A stretch of DNA of 64,000 nt, from the NCBI GenBank assembly GCA_052140165.1, contig JBKQUM010000125.1, positions 1-64,000 of the forward strand, in the 5' to 3' direction. Numbering within the stretch: position 1 is the first letter of the stretch; each line of letters starts with the position of its first letter. Shown in pieces: positions 33,102 to 41,968 of the stretch. A model generated the notes under the pieces. The model was not told the DNA's origin. It did not search any database and was given only the letters and a program-made list of their open reading frames with translations. The position numbers and the translations under genes are program-made. The DNA is from Bog-473 sp052140165. Lineage in GTDB: Bacteria > Actinomycetota > Acidimicrobiia > Acidimicrobiales > RAAP-2.

Positions 33102-34574
33102 TCAACCCTCCGGCGTGTAGCCGGCCGGCAGCGCGATCGACTTCAATTCGAGGAAGCCCTCGAGGCCCTCGGGGCCGAACTCCCGTCCGACGCCGGACTC
33201 CTTGAACCCGCCGAACGGCGTGGAGAAGTCGATCGGCACCGGCGCATTCAGCATGTAGGTGCCCGTCCGCACCTGGCGGGCGATCCCCAGGCCGCGGTCG
33301 TTGTCCGCGGTCCAGACCGATCCGCACAGGCCGTAGTTGGAGTCGTTGGCGATCTCGACCGCGTTGTGGTCACCGTCGTAGGGGATGACCACGAGCACGG
33401 GCCCGAAGATCTCCTCCTGGGCGATCCGCATTTTGTTGTCGACGTCGGAGAAGACCGTCGGCTCGACGTACCAGCCCTTCGAGAAGTCCGATCCGGAGGG
33501 GCGCCCGCCACCCAGGGCCACCGTCGCCCCCTCCTCACGCCCGCTGTCGAGATACCCCTCGATCCGGCTCCGCTGCCGCTCGGCCACCACCGGGCCGACC
33601 TCGGTGGCTGGGTCCATCGGGTCGCCCACCGTCATGGCGGACACACCCGAGACGACCGCGTCGACGACCTCGGCGTAGCGGGCGCGCGGCGCCAGGATGC
33701 GGGTCTGCGCGATGCAGGCCTGGCCGTTGTTCATGATGGCGTTGGGCAGCAGCGTCGGGATCGTCGTCGCCAGGTCCGCGTCGTCGAGGATGATGGCGGC
33801 GGACTTGCCGCCGAGCTCGAGCGTGCAGCGCTTCAGCCGCTCGCCGCACAGCCCGCCGATGCGCTTGCCGCCCACGCCCGAGCCGGTGAAGGAGATCTTG
33901 TCCACACCCGGGTGCGTGACCAGGTGCTCGCTGACCTCTCGGCCCGCGGGGACCACGGACAGCACGCCCTTGGGCAGTCCGGCCTCGGTGAAGATCTCGG
34001 CCAGCCGGAACGCGTCGAACGGTGTCTCCGGCGCCGGCTTGTAGACCACCGTGCAGCCGGCGACCAGCGAGGGCGCCAGCTTGGCGGCGGCGATGAAGAG
34101 CGGCACGTTCCACGGCGCGATGGCGCCGACGACCCCGACGGGCTCCTTGGTGACAAGGACCTGAGGGTTGAGCAGGCCGGCGCGCACTTCGTCGAAGGCG
34201 AACGACGTGGCGAGGTCGGCGTAGTAGCTGAAGATCATGGTCGGTGCCAGCACCTGGCCCATCCCCGAGAACGAGATCGGCGAGCCCATCTCCCGCGTGA
34301 TGATCTCGGCCATGTCGCCCATCTCGGCGGTGATCTGCGCCGCCACGGCGGACAGGATGGCGGCCCGCTCGGCCGGCGTCATGCGCGGCCACGGGCCGTA
34401 GTCGAACGCCGTGCGCGCCGCCGCCACGGCCTTGTCGATGTCGGCCTCGGTGCCGTCGGGCACCCGGCCGACGACTTCCTCGGTCGCCGGTGAGATCACC
34501 GCGATGGTGTCGGTGCCCTCCGGGGCCACCCAGTCGCCGCCGATGAACAAGCGGTCGTAGTCCCGAATCGCCAT
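33102..34574 (-). CDS. Aldehyde dehydrogenase family protein
   Basis: NAD(P)-dependent aldehyde dehydrogenase of 490 residues. It has APWNVPLF (Asn of the oxyanion hole), the Rossmann-type block ISFTGSGVGGKRI, Glu in CTLELGGKSAA (about 252) and nucleophile Cys in NNGQACIAQTR (about 286). ATG 34574 follows GGGGAGG at good spacing, the best ribosome site in this region. It is a stand-alone gene, convergent with the CHAP gene 10 bp away. Substrate unknown. Confidence 0.95.
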   Translation of the reverse strand: MAIRDYDRLFIGGDWVAPEGTDTIAVISPATEEVVGRVPDGTEADIDKAVAAARTAFDYGPWPRMTPAERAAILSAVAAQITAEMGDMAEIITREMGSPISFSGMGQVLAPTMIFSYYADLATSFAFDEVRAGLLNPQVLVTKEPVGVVGAIAPWNVPLFIAAAKLAPSLVAGCTVVYKPAPETPFDAFRLAEIFTEAGLPKGVLSVVPAGREVSEHLVTHPGVDKISFTGSGVGGKRIGGLCGERLKRCTLELGGKSAAIILDDADLATTIPTLLPNAIMNNGQACIAQTRILAPRARYAEVVDAVVSGVSAMTVGDPMDPATEVGPVVAERQRSRIEGYLDSGREEGATVALGGGRPSGSDFSKGWYVEPTVFSDVDNKMRIAQEEIFGPVLVVIPYDGDHNAVEIANDSNYGLCGSVWTADNDRGLGIARQVRTGTYMLNAPVPIDFSTPFGGFKESGVGREFGPEGLEGFLELKSIALPAGYTPEG

Positions 34575-34691
34575 GCATCCTCCCCAGGATCGGAGGGCCC
34601 ACGCCCCCGCCGCCGATTGGGCCGTGCGGCACTTCAAGGGTAGCTGCGCCCGGCGGGGACGGGACAGTCCGGCCCCACCCCCCTCAGGGGC

Positions 34692-35009
34692 TCAGCCCGC
34701 CTCACCGCGTTGTTCGAGATGGGCCACGATGCCGCCGTCGGCCTCCACCCAGCCCTTGCCGGCGGCATACGCGCACATGCCAGCGAAGCCCTCGTCCCAC
34801 TCGTCGTTGGCGGCCGGACGAGCCAGCGCTCGAAGGGCGACCGGGTCGACGACGACGTGCTCGCCGTCAGGGCGCAGGCGCCCGAGGGCGGAGCGCTGCA
34901 GGACCTCGGCCAGGTCACCCGCCCCCTCCACGGCCACCGAGAGGCGGGTGAAGTCGTCGGGGTCGGCGAGGTGCACCCGGGCCTCGGACAGGTCGATCAC
35001 GATGATCAC
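34692..35009 (-). CDS. Hypothetical protein, about 105 residues
   Basis: MIIVIDLSEARVHLADPDDF, then VAVEGAGDLAEVLQRSALGRLRPDGEHVVVDP and a W-rich helical end (DEWDEGFAGMCAYAAGKGW). Start GTG 35009 faces the phosphotransferase start with 26 bp between, so the two share a promoter region. Codon use looks real. No family recognised. Confidence 0.7.
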   Translation of the reverse strand: MIIVIDLSEARVHLADPDDFTRLSVAVEGAGDLAEVLQRSALGRLRPDGEHVVVDPVALRALARPAANDEWDEGFAGMCAYAAGKGWVEADGGIVAHLEQRGEAG

Positions 35010-35035
35010 GCCCAGCGACGCTACAGTGCCGCTCC

Positions 35036-36112
35036 GTGCCCGACATCAGCCAGCGCGACCCCGAGCAGGTGGCCGCGACCCTTACGCGCTGGCTGGCCAC
35101 CAAGGCGGACGGGGGTGTCGGCCCCGAGGTCTTCGACGTCCAGGCCCCAGGGTCGAACGGCTTCTCCAACGAGACCATCCTGTGCCGCACGCGGTCGGCC
35201 GACGGAGGGGAGCAGCGCCTCGTCGTCCGGGTGGCACCGACCAAGCATCTGCTCTTCCTCGACGCGGAGTTCTCGACCCAGTACCGGGCCATGCGCGCCC
35301 TGGCCGACGGCGGATCGGCCGTCCCACTTCCCCGCCTCGGCCACTACGAGGAGGACCCCCAGTACTTCGGCGTGCCCTTCTTCTCCATGGACCACATCGA
35401 GGGCCGGGTGCCCTCCGACAACATCCCGTACACCATCGAGGGCTGGGTCATTGAGGCCGCGCCCGAGCAGCAGGAGCGGATGTGGTGGAGCGGGATCGAC
35501 GCGCTGGCCGCGGTGCACCGGACGGACTGGCGGGCCCTCGGGCTCGACTGGCTGGGTGACCCCGCCCGCGGCACGCCGGGGATCGTGCAGCAGATGTCGT
35601 ACTACCGGGACTTCCTCGACTGGGCGACGCAGGGGGAGAAGGTGCCGGTGATCGAGTCGACCTGGCAGTGGCTGGTGGAGCACCAACCGGCCGAGGAGGG
35701 CGAGATCGTGATCAGTTGGGGTGACAGCCGCATCGGCAACATCATCTGGGACGAATTCCGGGCCGCTGCGGTGATCGACTGGGAGATGGCCTCGTTGGGC
35801 CAGCCCGAAATGGACCTGGGCTGGTGGCTCTACTTCGACCGCCAGTTCTCCGAGGGACTGGGCGTGCCCCGGCCGGCCGGCTTCGGGTCCCACGAGGACA
35901 CCATCGAGCGCTACTCCGAGCTCATGGGACGCCCGATGCGGGACATCTTCTTCTACGAGATCTTCTCGGGCTTCCGCTTCGCCATCGTCATGTACCGGCT
36001 GTCCGACCTCGTGTTCGGAAGGGAGGACATGGCGCAGGATGTGGGCATGGCCACCAACAACATCGCCACCCAGCTCCTGGCCAAGATGCTCGACCTGGAG
36101 CCGCCCACCTAG
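35036..36112 (+). CDS. Phosphotransferase, aminoglycoside-kinase-like (APH) family
   Basis: 358 residues of the protein-kinase-like APH fold: NGFSNETILC as a Gly/nucleotide loop, RLVVRVAP with the ATP Lys replaced by Arg, and the Brenner-type loop ISWGDSRIGNIIWD (about 230-243) then AVIDWEMASLGQPEMDLGWW with the metal Asp. The usual HGD is WGD, as in a mycobacterial subgroup (Rv3168-like). The phosphoryl acceptor is unknown; related proteins sit with acyl-CoA dehydrogenases. GTG 35036; TAG stop. Confidence 0.88.
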   Translation: MPDISQRDPEQVAATLTRWLATKADGGVGPEVFDVQAPGSNGFSNETILCRTRSADGGEQRLVVRVAPTKHLLFLDAEFSTQYRAMRALADGGSAVPLPRLGHYEEDPQYFGVPFFSMDHIEGRVPSDNIPYTIEGWVIEAAPEQQERMWWSGIDALAAVHRTDWRALGLDWLGDPARGTPGIVQQMSYYRDFLDWATQGEKVPVIESTWQWLVEHQPAEEGEIVISWGDSRIGNIIWDEFRAAAVIDWEMASLGQPEMDLGWWLYFDRQFSEGLGVPRPAGFGSHEDTIERYSELMGRPMRDIFFYEIFSGFRFAIVMYRLSDLVFGREDMAQDVGMATNNIATQLLAKMLDLEPPT

Positions 36113-36140
36113 GACCCGGTCGACCGTCGCGGTCCTCCGA

Positions 36141-36542
36141 TCAGCTATCGGGTCCGTCGTCCGGGATGGGGTCGTTCCCCGGGCCGACCGTGACGCCCGC
36201 CGCCCGCAGGCGGTCGCCGAGCCAGTCGGCGCCCTGCTCACCCTGCATGGCCTCCTGCCAGCCGTCGAGGATCCTGTGCACGTCGTCGACCGAGGGAATC
36301 TGGGCGATGACGTGCACCGTCATCTTGTCGTCGTAGCCCGGCGGGGCCGAGACGTGCAGACCCCCGAAGGGGTCCTCGGTGACGTGGGGCGACGGCTCGC
36401 GCAGCACGTAGAGCTCCCCGGTGTCCTCCACGTAATTCAGCTCGTGGCGGACCCCGTCCGCATCGAGCCAGTCGGCGCCGAACTCGAGCTCGGCGGAGGC
36501 TCGGCGGCGGGGGTCGGCTTCGTAGAACTCGTCGATGTCCAT
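36141..36542 (-). CDS. Hypothetical protein
   Basis: 133 residues from ATG 36542 (MDIDEFYEADPRRRASAELEFG), soluble and acidic, with DGVRHELNYVEDTGELYVLREP and SVDDVHRILDGWQEAM. No family is recognised. No ribosome site is seen, but GATAGT ends about 10 bases before the ATG on this strand, which fits a leaderless transcript. It converges on the phosphotransferase gene and is divergent from the sigma-like gene. Confidence 0.75.
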   Translation of the reverse strand: MDIDEFYEADPRRRASAELEFGADWLDADGVRHELNYVEDTGELYVLREPSPHVTEDPFGGLHVSAPPGYDDKMTVHVIAQIPSVDDVHRILDGWQEAMQGEQGADWLGDRLRAAGVTVGPGNDPIPDDGPDS

Positions 36543-36610
36543 CGGCCGCACACTATCGCCGACCAGGGCGATCACGGCTGCTCCCTCCACACGCAGTGAA
36601 AGTGGGTCCG

Positions 36611-36634
36611 GGGGGAGGGATCGGGGGAGGGATC
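36611..36634 (+). repeat. Perfect 12-bp tandem direct repeat before the sigma-like gene
   Basis: GGGGGAGGGATC occurs twice back to back (36611-36622, 36623-36634), ending 17 bp before ATG 36652. It could be a regulator binding site or supply two ribosome-binding sequences at poor spacing. Confidence 0.7.
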
Positions 36635-36651
36635 ACCGCGACCGTGGCTCC

Positions 36652-37425
36652 ATGTCCACCACAGCATCGAAGCAGCGCGTCGCCCTCATCGACCAGATGG
36701 CCGCCGAATGGCGGTCCATCGGCCGCGCCCCCGCCGCGGTCCGAAGCCTCCAGGCGGTCGCTGGTCGTGACCCGGGCCTGTCCAGCCTTGTCCTCGGCCC
36801 GGGCACTGGGCCGCCCCCCTGTCCCACCCCCTGCGATGTCGTCGAGCACATGCGGCGTGCCTCGGGGCGCACCGAACGCGAGGAGGCCGCCCGCCTGGTC
36901 CGGGTGTTGCTCAGGGAAGCCGGCACCGATCCCTTTGTCTGCCGGATGCTCGTGCAGGTCCTCCTCCCTGGCCTCGTCGTCGTGGCGGGGAAGTTGCGCT
37001 GGGGCCAGGGTGGAGAATGGCAGGACGGCGAGGAATTCTTCGGGGAGCTCCTCTCGACGACGTGGCTCACACTCCAGTCGTGGGCCGGCCAGGACCGGCC
37101 GTATGCCGTTCTCGACCTCCTGTCCGCCATCCGCTGCCGCGTGCGACGCCAGCTGTTCCGCGCCAAGGACCAGGGAGCGCGCGCCGTCCCGCTCGATCCC
37201 GGCGTGGCCGTAGAGCGGTCCGCCCGCTCGGAGACCGACCTCGAAGAGCTGGCCCGGATTCTCCTCGACCTGGACCACGCCGGCATGCGTCGCGACGAGG
37301 TCGAAGTGCTCTACGCCCACCATGTCCTGGGCTATTCCATCGCCGAGCTGGCTGCCATGACCGGACGCGACCGCCGCGCCCTCTACGCCCGCCGTGACCG
37401 GGGCCAGCGGCGCCTCTGCGCCTGA
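36652..37425 (+). CDS. Sigma-factor-like DNA-binding protein (region-4 helix-turn-helix)
   Basis: 257 residues, soluble. The C-terminal EVEVLYAHHVLGYSIAELAAMTGRDRRALYARRDRGQRRL (about 215-255) matches the sigma-70 region-4 helix-turn-helix in length and pattern. The middle (LVQVLLPGLVVVAGKL and EEFFGELLSTTWLTLQSW) vaguely resembles a helical region 2 but lacks a recognisable -10-binding motif. So it may be a divergent ECF-like sigma factor or a regulator using only region 4. ATG 36652. First gene of a three-gene unit with a Thr-rich membrane protein and a LysM/BTAD regulator. Confidence 0.72.
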   Translation: MSTTASKQRVALIDQMAAEWRSIGRAPAAVRSLQAVAGRDPGLSSLVLGPGTGPPPCPTPCDVVEHMRRASGRTEREEAARLVRVLLREAGTDPFVCRMLVQVLLPGLVVVAGKLRWGQGGEWQDGEEFFGELLSTTWLTLQSWAGQDRPYAVLDLLSAIRCRVRRQLFRAKDQGARAVPLDPGVAVERSARSETDLEELARILLDLDHAGMRRDEVEVLYAHHVLGYSIAELAAMTGRDRRALYARRDRGQRRLCA

Positions 37426-37444
37426 ACGCCCCGGTGCGGGCGGG

Positions 37445-38191
37445 ATGACGCGTGCGTATGGTGTGCCCGTGGTTGGTGGAGGGCTCGACACCACCGAGAG
37501 GCTGCGCTCACGGGCGGCTCGTGGCCGTCCCAATTGGTGGGTGATCCTGGCGGTGTCCTTGGCTCTCATGGCACTCCTCGTGGCGACCGCAGGGAGCGCA
37601 CCACACCGGGCCGGCCGTGTCGGCCGTCAGGCCGATGCCGCGGCTCGAAACCCCGGGGCGGCCCGACCCCGTCCCGCCTCGGGTGGACGCCCCGCCTCTT
37701 CGTCGACGCCGGCGACCACGACGACGACCTCGACAACGGTCCCGCGGGCGACCCCAACCGTGTCTGCCACGTCGGATACATCCCTGCTGTCCACGCGGGC
37801 GCTCGACACCGATACCGGTGCGCCGACGACGACCACCCCGAGCGTCACCACGACGACCCTTCCGGCGGCGACCACCACGACGAGCCCGGCCACGTCGGAG
37901 CCGGCGGATCGGATGCAGACCCAGGGTTACCTCGACCCACCGCTGCAGGCGTCGAACGGGTACGGGTTCACGGGGACCGGTGCGATGCAGATCTCGGTGC
38001 TCTGGTCGGGGACCACCTACCTCACCATGACGGTCAGTTGCCCGAGCGGCAGCCAGAGCGTCGGCGGGACCTCGGCTATGGAGGCATCCCTCGACGACGC
38101 GACGGGGAGCTGCCGGGCGACGGTCACCGAGCCGTCGTCGGAGTCGGCGACGCTCACCTACACGATCTCGATCGGTCCCGCCGGTGGATGA
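37445..38191 (+). CDS. Thr-rich single-pass membrane protein
   Basis: About 248 residues: a basic cytoplasmic start (RLRSRAARGRPNWW), a membrane segment at about 30-52, then an extracytoplasmic Thr/Ser/Ala/Pro-rich stalk and a small beta-rich C-terminal domain (NGYGFTGTGAMQISVLWSGTTYLTMTVSCPSG) with two Cys. Start is uncertain: ATG 37445 chosen, upstream GTG 37394 would overlap the sigma-like gene. Its stop overlaps the start of the LysM/BTAD gene by 8 bp. The stalk is of the kind that spans the cell wall. Function unknown. Confidence 0.75.
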   Translation: MTRAYGVPVVGGGLDTTERLRSRAARGRPNWWVILAVSLALMALLVATAGSAPHRAGRVGRQADAAARNPGAARPRPASGGRPASSSTPATTTTTSTTVPRATPTVSATSDTSLLSTRALDTDTGAPTTTTPSVTTTTLPAATTTTSPATSEPADRMQTQGYLDPPLQASNGYGFTGTGAMQISVLWSGTTYLTMTVSCPSGSQSVGGTSAMEASLDDATGSCRATVTEPSSESATLTYTISIGPAGG

Positions 38192-40619
38192 CGCCCGGAC
38201 ACGCTCGGGGAGGGCGCTCGACGTCGCGGCGGCGGTCCTCACCGCCCTGCTCACCTTCACCGCGGTCCCGACCGTGCTCGTTCTCGTGGTCGGCAATCCC
38301 GCCTCGGGCGGCCTCGGGCACACGTGGCATCCCCTTCCTCGCGGCGCGCTCTGTGGGCTCACGGTGGCGGCATGGGTGGCATGGGTGGCCTGCTGTGCAC
38401 AGCTCGTGCGCGCTGTGGTCGCCCATGTGCGCAGCGGCGACGTCGGCGCGCGGAGGGACGCCTCGGTGATGGACCGTATCGCGACGCGGATCGCCGTCGG
38501 CGTCATCGCGTTCACCACGGTCGGGGTTCCCCTCGCAGTCCCGGCCGCTGCCGGTGCCAGCGCACCGGCGACGAGCAAGGCGGAGGCTGGCACCGTGCCC
38601 GCCGCGCGGTCCCCCGCCACGGCAGTCCATGTGGTGCAACCGGGCGAGTCGCTCTGGGGCATCGCCGAGCTGCGCCTGGCCGATGGTGCCGACTGGACCG
38701 CGATTGCCGCGCTCAACCTCTGGCGCGACATGGGCCACGGAACGCGGTTCGTCGATCCGGACCACATCCGCGCGGGGTGGCACCTCCGACTCCCCTCGAC
38801 GGCAGACGAGCGGGACGGGTGGAGGACGTCGCCGTCGGGGCACAGCGGTGCGGGTCCTACCCGCTCCGGAGACCGCCTGCCGGAGCTCGTCGCGCTCGGC
38901 CTGGGCTCCCTGGCCTGCGCCGCGCTGGCCCGGCGCGCCATGAGCCGCCGCCGCCAGATCGATCCGTACACAGGGGACCTCGACCTGGGGCGGACGTTGT
39001 CGGACGCGGCGACCGACGTGGCCTCGCTGCTGCACCGCTTCGGGAAGGTCCCGGCACTTCGCTCGTTCGAGACCGCCAATCGCCTCCTGGGAAGATCACT
39101 GCACGGTGATCCGACCGGCCCGGTCGTTCGCACCATCTGCGTCTCTCCGTCCGGTGTCACGTTCTGGCTCACCGAGCCCAGGGCCGACGCTGCCGACGGC
39201 TTCGAGCCGCTGTGCGGTGGCGCGGCGTGGCACGTCGACCACGCCGCGCTCGGGCACGAGGACGCCTCGTCTCCCTACGTCGCCATCGCCCTCCCCATCG
39301 GCGACGACGAGGAGGGCACCTGGTTGATCGCTCTGCGCCCGGGAGATGTGCTGCCGCTCCTGGGGGAGTCGGCGCCGGAACTGGCGCGGTCGGCGCGGTC
39401 GGCGGCGAGTGCGTGGGCATGGTCGGACATGGTGCTGGTGACGGAGGATCCCGACGACCCGGACCTCGGCACGCTCGGCCCACGGGGTCCGGTGGGCGCC
39501 CGCCACGGGCTCTTCTTCGGGGACCCCGCGTCGCTGGCCGCGCCCGCAGCGGGGTCGTGCGCCGTGGTCACGACCGCGACGGTCGCCGCCACCGATCTGA
39601 CGGTGCTGGTCGACCGCCGCGGGGCCACGCTCCACCCGACGGGTCGGGTCGTCCGGCCCCACCTCCAGTCAGTCGAGACGTCCCGGCGTCTCCGGGAGCT
39701 CACGGCTGCACCCGAGGGCCGTGACCCCGCTGCAAACGTCCTCGCGCTCCGGGAGCCGGCGCCGCGCCCGGGCGATGGCACGACGACGATGGTGCCCGGG
39801 CCCGTCGACGTGCGGCTGCTGACCATGACACCCCGGCTGGACGGGCTCCGGGAGGACCTCCCTCCCAATCGCGCCCGTCGGGCGATCGAGCTCGTCGCCT
39901 ACCTGGCGCTGCACCAGCCCGACGGGGTCACGGGAGACCGGCTCCGGACGCGCGTGCTCGGGTCCTCCGATGCCGATGCGGCATCCAAGACGCTCTTCAA
40001 CACGGCCCACGCGGCTCGCCGGGCGATGGGCGTCGACGAGCACGGATCTGCCCTCTTCCCCGCTGGAACCCGCAACGGCCTGTACCAGGTCTCGTCCCGC
40101 GTGACCGTCGACGTCCACCGGGCGATCGCACTCACCCAAGCAGGGAGGTCACAGCTCGATCCCGACCGGGCTCTCGCCCACTACTGCGCCGCCCTCGACC
40201 TCGTCGAGGGCGAGCCACTGGCCAACGCACTGTCGGGTTACTCGTGGTGGGAGGCCGAGGGCCACGGCGGGCGCATCGCTGCGGTGCTCGTGGACGCCGC
40301 CTGCTCCATGGCGGCACTGGCGTCCGACGCGGGCCACTTCGACCTCGCCCGGTGGGGTCTCGAGCAGGCGCGCACGGTCGAGCCCTACAGCGAGGCGCTC
40401 TCCCGCGCCGCCATGCAGCTCGCCGCCACCGAGGGCGACGCGGACCGCCTTCGCCTCGAATGGCGGGAGTGCCAGCGCCGGGTCGACGCCCTGGACCCCG
40501 GCAGCTCGCCGTCGTCGCGCACCGAATCCCTCTACGGCGAGCTCAGCCGCCGGGTCCTCGTCGATGCCGGGGACTCCGGCGCGCGCCGGCCCCGCTACGC
40601 ACCGGTCACGGGTGACTGA
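38184..40619 (+). CDS. Transmembrane LysM-SARP/BTAD transcriptional regulator
   Basis: 811 residues. Membrane segments at about 11-37, 52-78 and 98-125; LysM domain at about 147-202 (VHVVQPGESLWGIAELRLADG, LNLWRD, IRAGWHLRLP); a fourth segment at about 232-255 followed by RRAMSRRRQ. A winged helix-turn-helix lies at about 541-638 (RRAIELVAYLALHQPDGV, KTLFNTAHAARRAMG) and a BTAD helical domain at about 641-792. With the N-terminus inside, LysM is outside and the DNA-binding half inside, as the basic cluster after segment 4 predicts. This suggests a one-component sensor of peptidoglycan or a glycan. It overlaps the Thr-rich gene (GTG 38184) and converges on murF with 25 bp overlap. Confidence 0.82.
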   Translation: MDDARTRSGRALDVAAAVLTALLTFTAVPTVLVLVVGNPASGGLGHTWHPLPRGALCGLTVAAWVAWVACCAQLVRAVVAHVRSGDVGARRDASVMDRIATRIAVGVIAFTTVGVPLAVPAAAGASAPATSKAEAGTVPAARSPATAVHVVQPGESLWGIAELRLADGADWTAIAALNLWRDMGHGTRFVDPDHIRAGWHLRLPSTADERDGWRTSPSGHSGAGPTRSGDRLPELVALGLGSLACAALARRAMSRRRQIDPYTGDLDLGRTLSDAATDVASLLHRFGKVPALRSFETANRLLGRSLHGDPTGPVVRTICVSPSGVTFWLTEPRADAADGFEPLCGGAAWHVDHAALGHEDASSPYVAIALPIGDDEEGTWLIALRPGDVLPLLGESAPELARSARSAASAWAWSDMVLVTEDPDDPDLGTLGPRGPVGARHGLFFGDPASLAAPAAGSCAVVTTATVAATDLTVLVDRRGATLHPTGRVVRPHLQSVETSRRLRELTAAPEGRDPAANVLALREPAPRPGDGTTTMVPGPVDVRLLTMTPRLDGLREDLPPNRARRAIELVAYLALHQPDGVTGDRLRTRVLGSSDADAASKTLFNTAHAARRAMGVDEHGSALFPAGTRNGLYQVSSRVTVDVHRAIALTQAGRSQLDPDRALAHYCAALDLVEGEPLANALSGYSWWEAEGHGGRIAAVLVDAACSMAALASDAGHFDLARWGLEQARTVEPYSEALSRAAMQLAATEGDADRLRLEWRECQRRVDALDPGSSPSSRTESLYGELSRRVLVDAGDSGARRPRYAPVTGD

Positions 40620-41932
40620 ACAACCGTGCCCGCTTCGTACGCGCGCACGACGTCCTCGAGGCGCGCCACCCGGCTGCCCTTGACGAGCAACGCGTCGCCC
40701 GACCCCATGGTCTGCAACAGCGTGACGGCGTCGTCGGCGCCGGCCACTTGCGACGGCCCGTAGAGGTCGGTCTGGTAGCCGACGACCTCGATGCCGAGGT
40801 CAGCGGCCAGCGCCGCCATGTGCCGGTGCTCCGCACCGGTCCCATCCCCGAGCTCGGCCATCAGGCCGAGAAGCGCCAGCTTCCGGCCGGAGCCCAGGGC
40901 CGCGAGGGATCGCAGCGCCGCCTCGACCGAGGCCGGGTTGGCGTTGTAACAGTCCACGATCACGACGGGACCGTCGGGCGGGTGGCGCACCTCCATGCGC
41001 AACGGGGAACCGGTCACCTCGGAGAGCGCGTGCACGACGGTGTCGAAAGGCACACCGCACCACAGAGCCGCCGCGGCCGCCGCCAGCGCGTTCGGCACCT
41101 GCTGCACGCCGTGCAGGGCGAGCCGTGCCTCACCGGTACCCCATGGCGTGACGAGGCGGAACCGCGGGCGGAGGTCGGTGTCGAGCATCACGTCCTCCGC
41201 TGTGACGTCCGCGTCGTCGTCGACGCCGTAGCCCAGCACGGGGCAGGGGCTCACCGACGCCATGGCGGCCACGCGGGGATCGTCGCGGTTGAGGACGGCG
41301 ATGCCCGTCGCGGGCAGCGACGCCACCAGCTCGCCCTTCGCCCGCGCGACACCGTCGAGGTCGCCGAAGAACTCCACGTGTGCCATGGCCACGCTGGTCA
41401 CGATGCCGACGTCGGGCCGCGCCACCCGGGCCAGACGCTCGATGTGGCCCACCCCGCGGGCACCCATCTCGAGCACGACCCACTGGACGTCGTCCGGCGC
41501 GTTGAGCAATGTGAGGGGGAGACCGAGCTCGTTGTTGAAGGAGCGCTCGCTCGCCGCCGCGGGGAAGGCCGCGGAAAGACAGCCGTAGAGGAGGTCCTTG
41601 GTCGTGGTCTTGCCCACCGACCCTGTGATGCCCACGACTCCGACACCCACGCGGGCACGCGCCAGCCGTCCGAGGTCCATCAGCGCGGCGGCAGTGTCGG
41701 GGACGACCACGGCCGTCCCGCCGGCGGGTGGCCGCATGGTCAGGTAGGCACCAGCGCGGGCCTCGAGGGCGGCGGCGATGAAGGCGTGCCCGTCGCGCTC
41801 GGCGACGATCGGGACGTAGAGCTGACCCGGTCGCACCGTCCTGGAGTCGATGCTGGCGCCGTCGACGGTGACATCGGGCCCGACCAGCTCCCCGCCGAGC
41901 TGGGTGGCGAGCTCAGATGTGGAGAATCGCAC
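40595..41932 (-). CDS. murF: UDP-N-acetylmuramoyl-tripeptide--D-alanyl-D-alanine ligase MurF
   Basis: Mur ligase of 445 residues adding D-Ala-D-Ala to UDP-MurNAc-tripeptide in the cytosol. The N-terminal domain includes VDGASIDSRTVRPGQLYVPI; the ATP loop is GITGSVGKTTTKDLL near 108. ASERSFNNELGLPLTLL and VLEMGARGVGHIERL are the MurF-specific blocks; IVDCYNANPASVEAAL is the C-terminal domain motif. GTG 41932 with GAGGGCG upstream. It lies away from a dcw cluster, divergent from ddl, whose product is its substrate. Confidence 0.95.
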   Translation of the reverse strand: MRFSTSELATQLGGELVGPDVTVDGASIDSRTVRPGQLYVPIVAERDGHAFIAAALEARAGAYLTMRPPAGGTAVVVPDTAAALMDLGRLARARVGVGVVGITGSVGKTTTKDLLYGCLSAAFPAAASERSFNNELGLPLTLLNAPDDVQWVVLEMGARGVGHIERLARVARPDVGIVTSVAMAHVEFFGDLDGVARAKGELVASLPATGIAVLNRDDPRVAAMASVSPCPVLGYGVDDDADVTAEDVMLDTDLRPRFRLVTPWGTGEARLALHGVQQVPNALAAAAAALWCGVPFDTVVHALSEVTGSPLRMEVRHPPDGPVVIVDCYNANPASVEAALRSLAALGSGRKLALLGLMAELGDGTGAEHRHMAALAADLGIEVVGYQTDLYGPSQVAGADDAVTLLQTMGSGDALLVKGSRVARLEDVVRAYEAGTVVQSPVTGA

Positions 41933-41950
41933 GCATCGCCCTCGTCACCG

Positions 41951-41962
41951 ATTGTATAGCCT
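41951..41962. promoter_or_regulatory. Back-to-back -10 boxes of murF and ddl
   Basis: Only 36 bp separate the starts. The minus strand reads TACAAT (41956-41951), which would give murF a short leader with GAGGGCG. The plus strand reads TAGCCT (41957-41962) ending 6 bp before the ddl ATG, fitting a leaderless mRNA. Both match the actinobacterial TANNNT -10 pattern; -35 boxes would lie in the opposite gene. Confidence 0.5.
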
Positions 41963-41968
41963 CGGTCG

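Noticed and set aside
36652..40619. Tad/Flp pilus locus
   Set aside because: LysM-BTAD genes often lie near pilus genes, but no TadA, TadB, TadC, CpaB or TadE homologue is present here.
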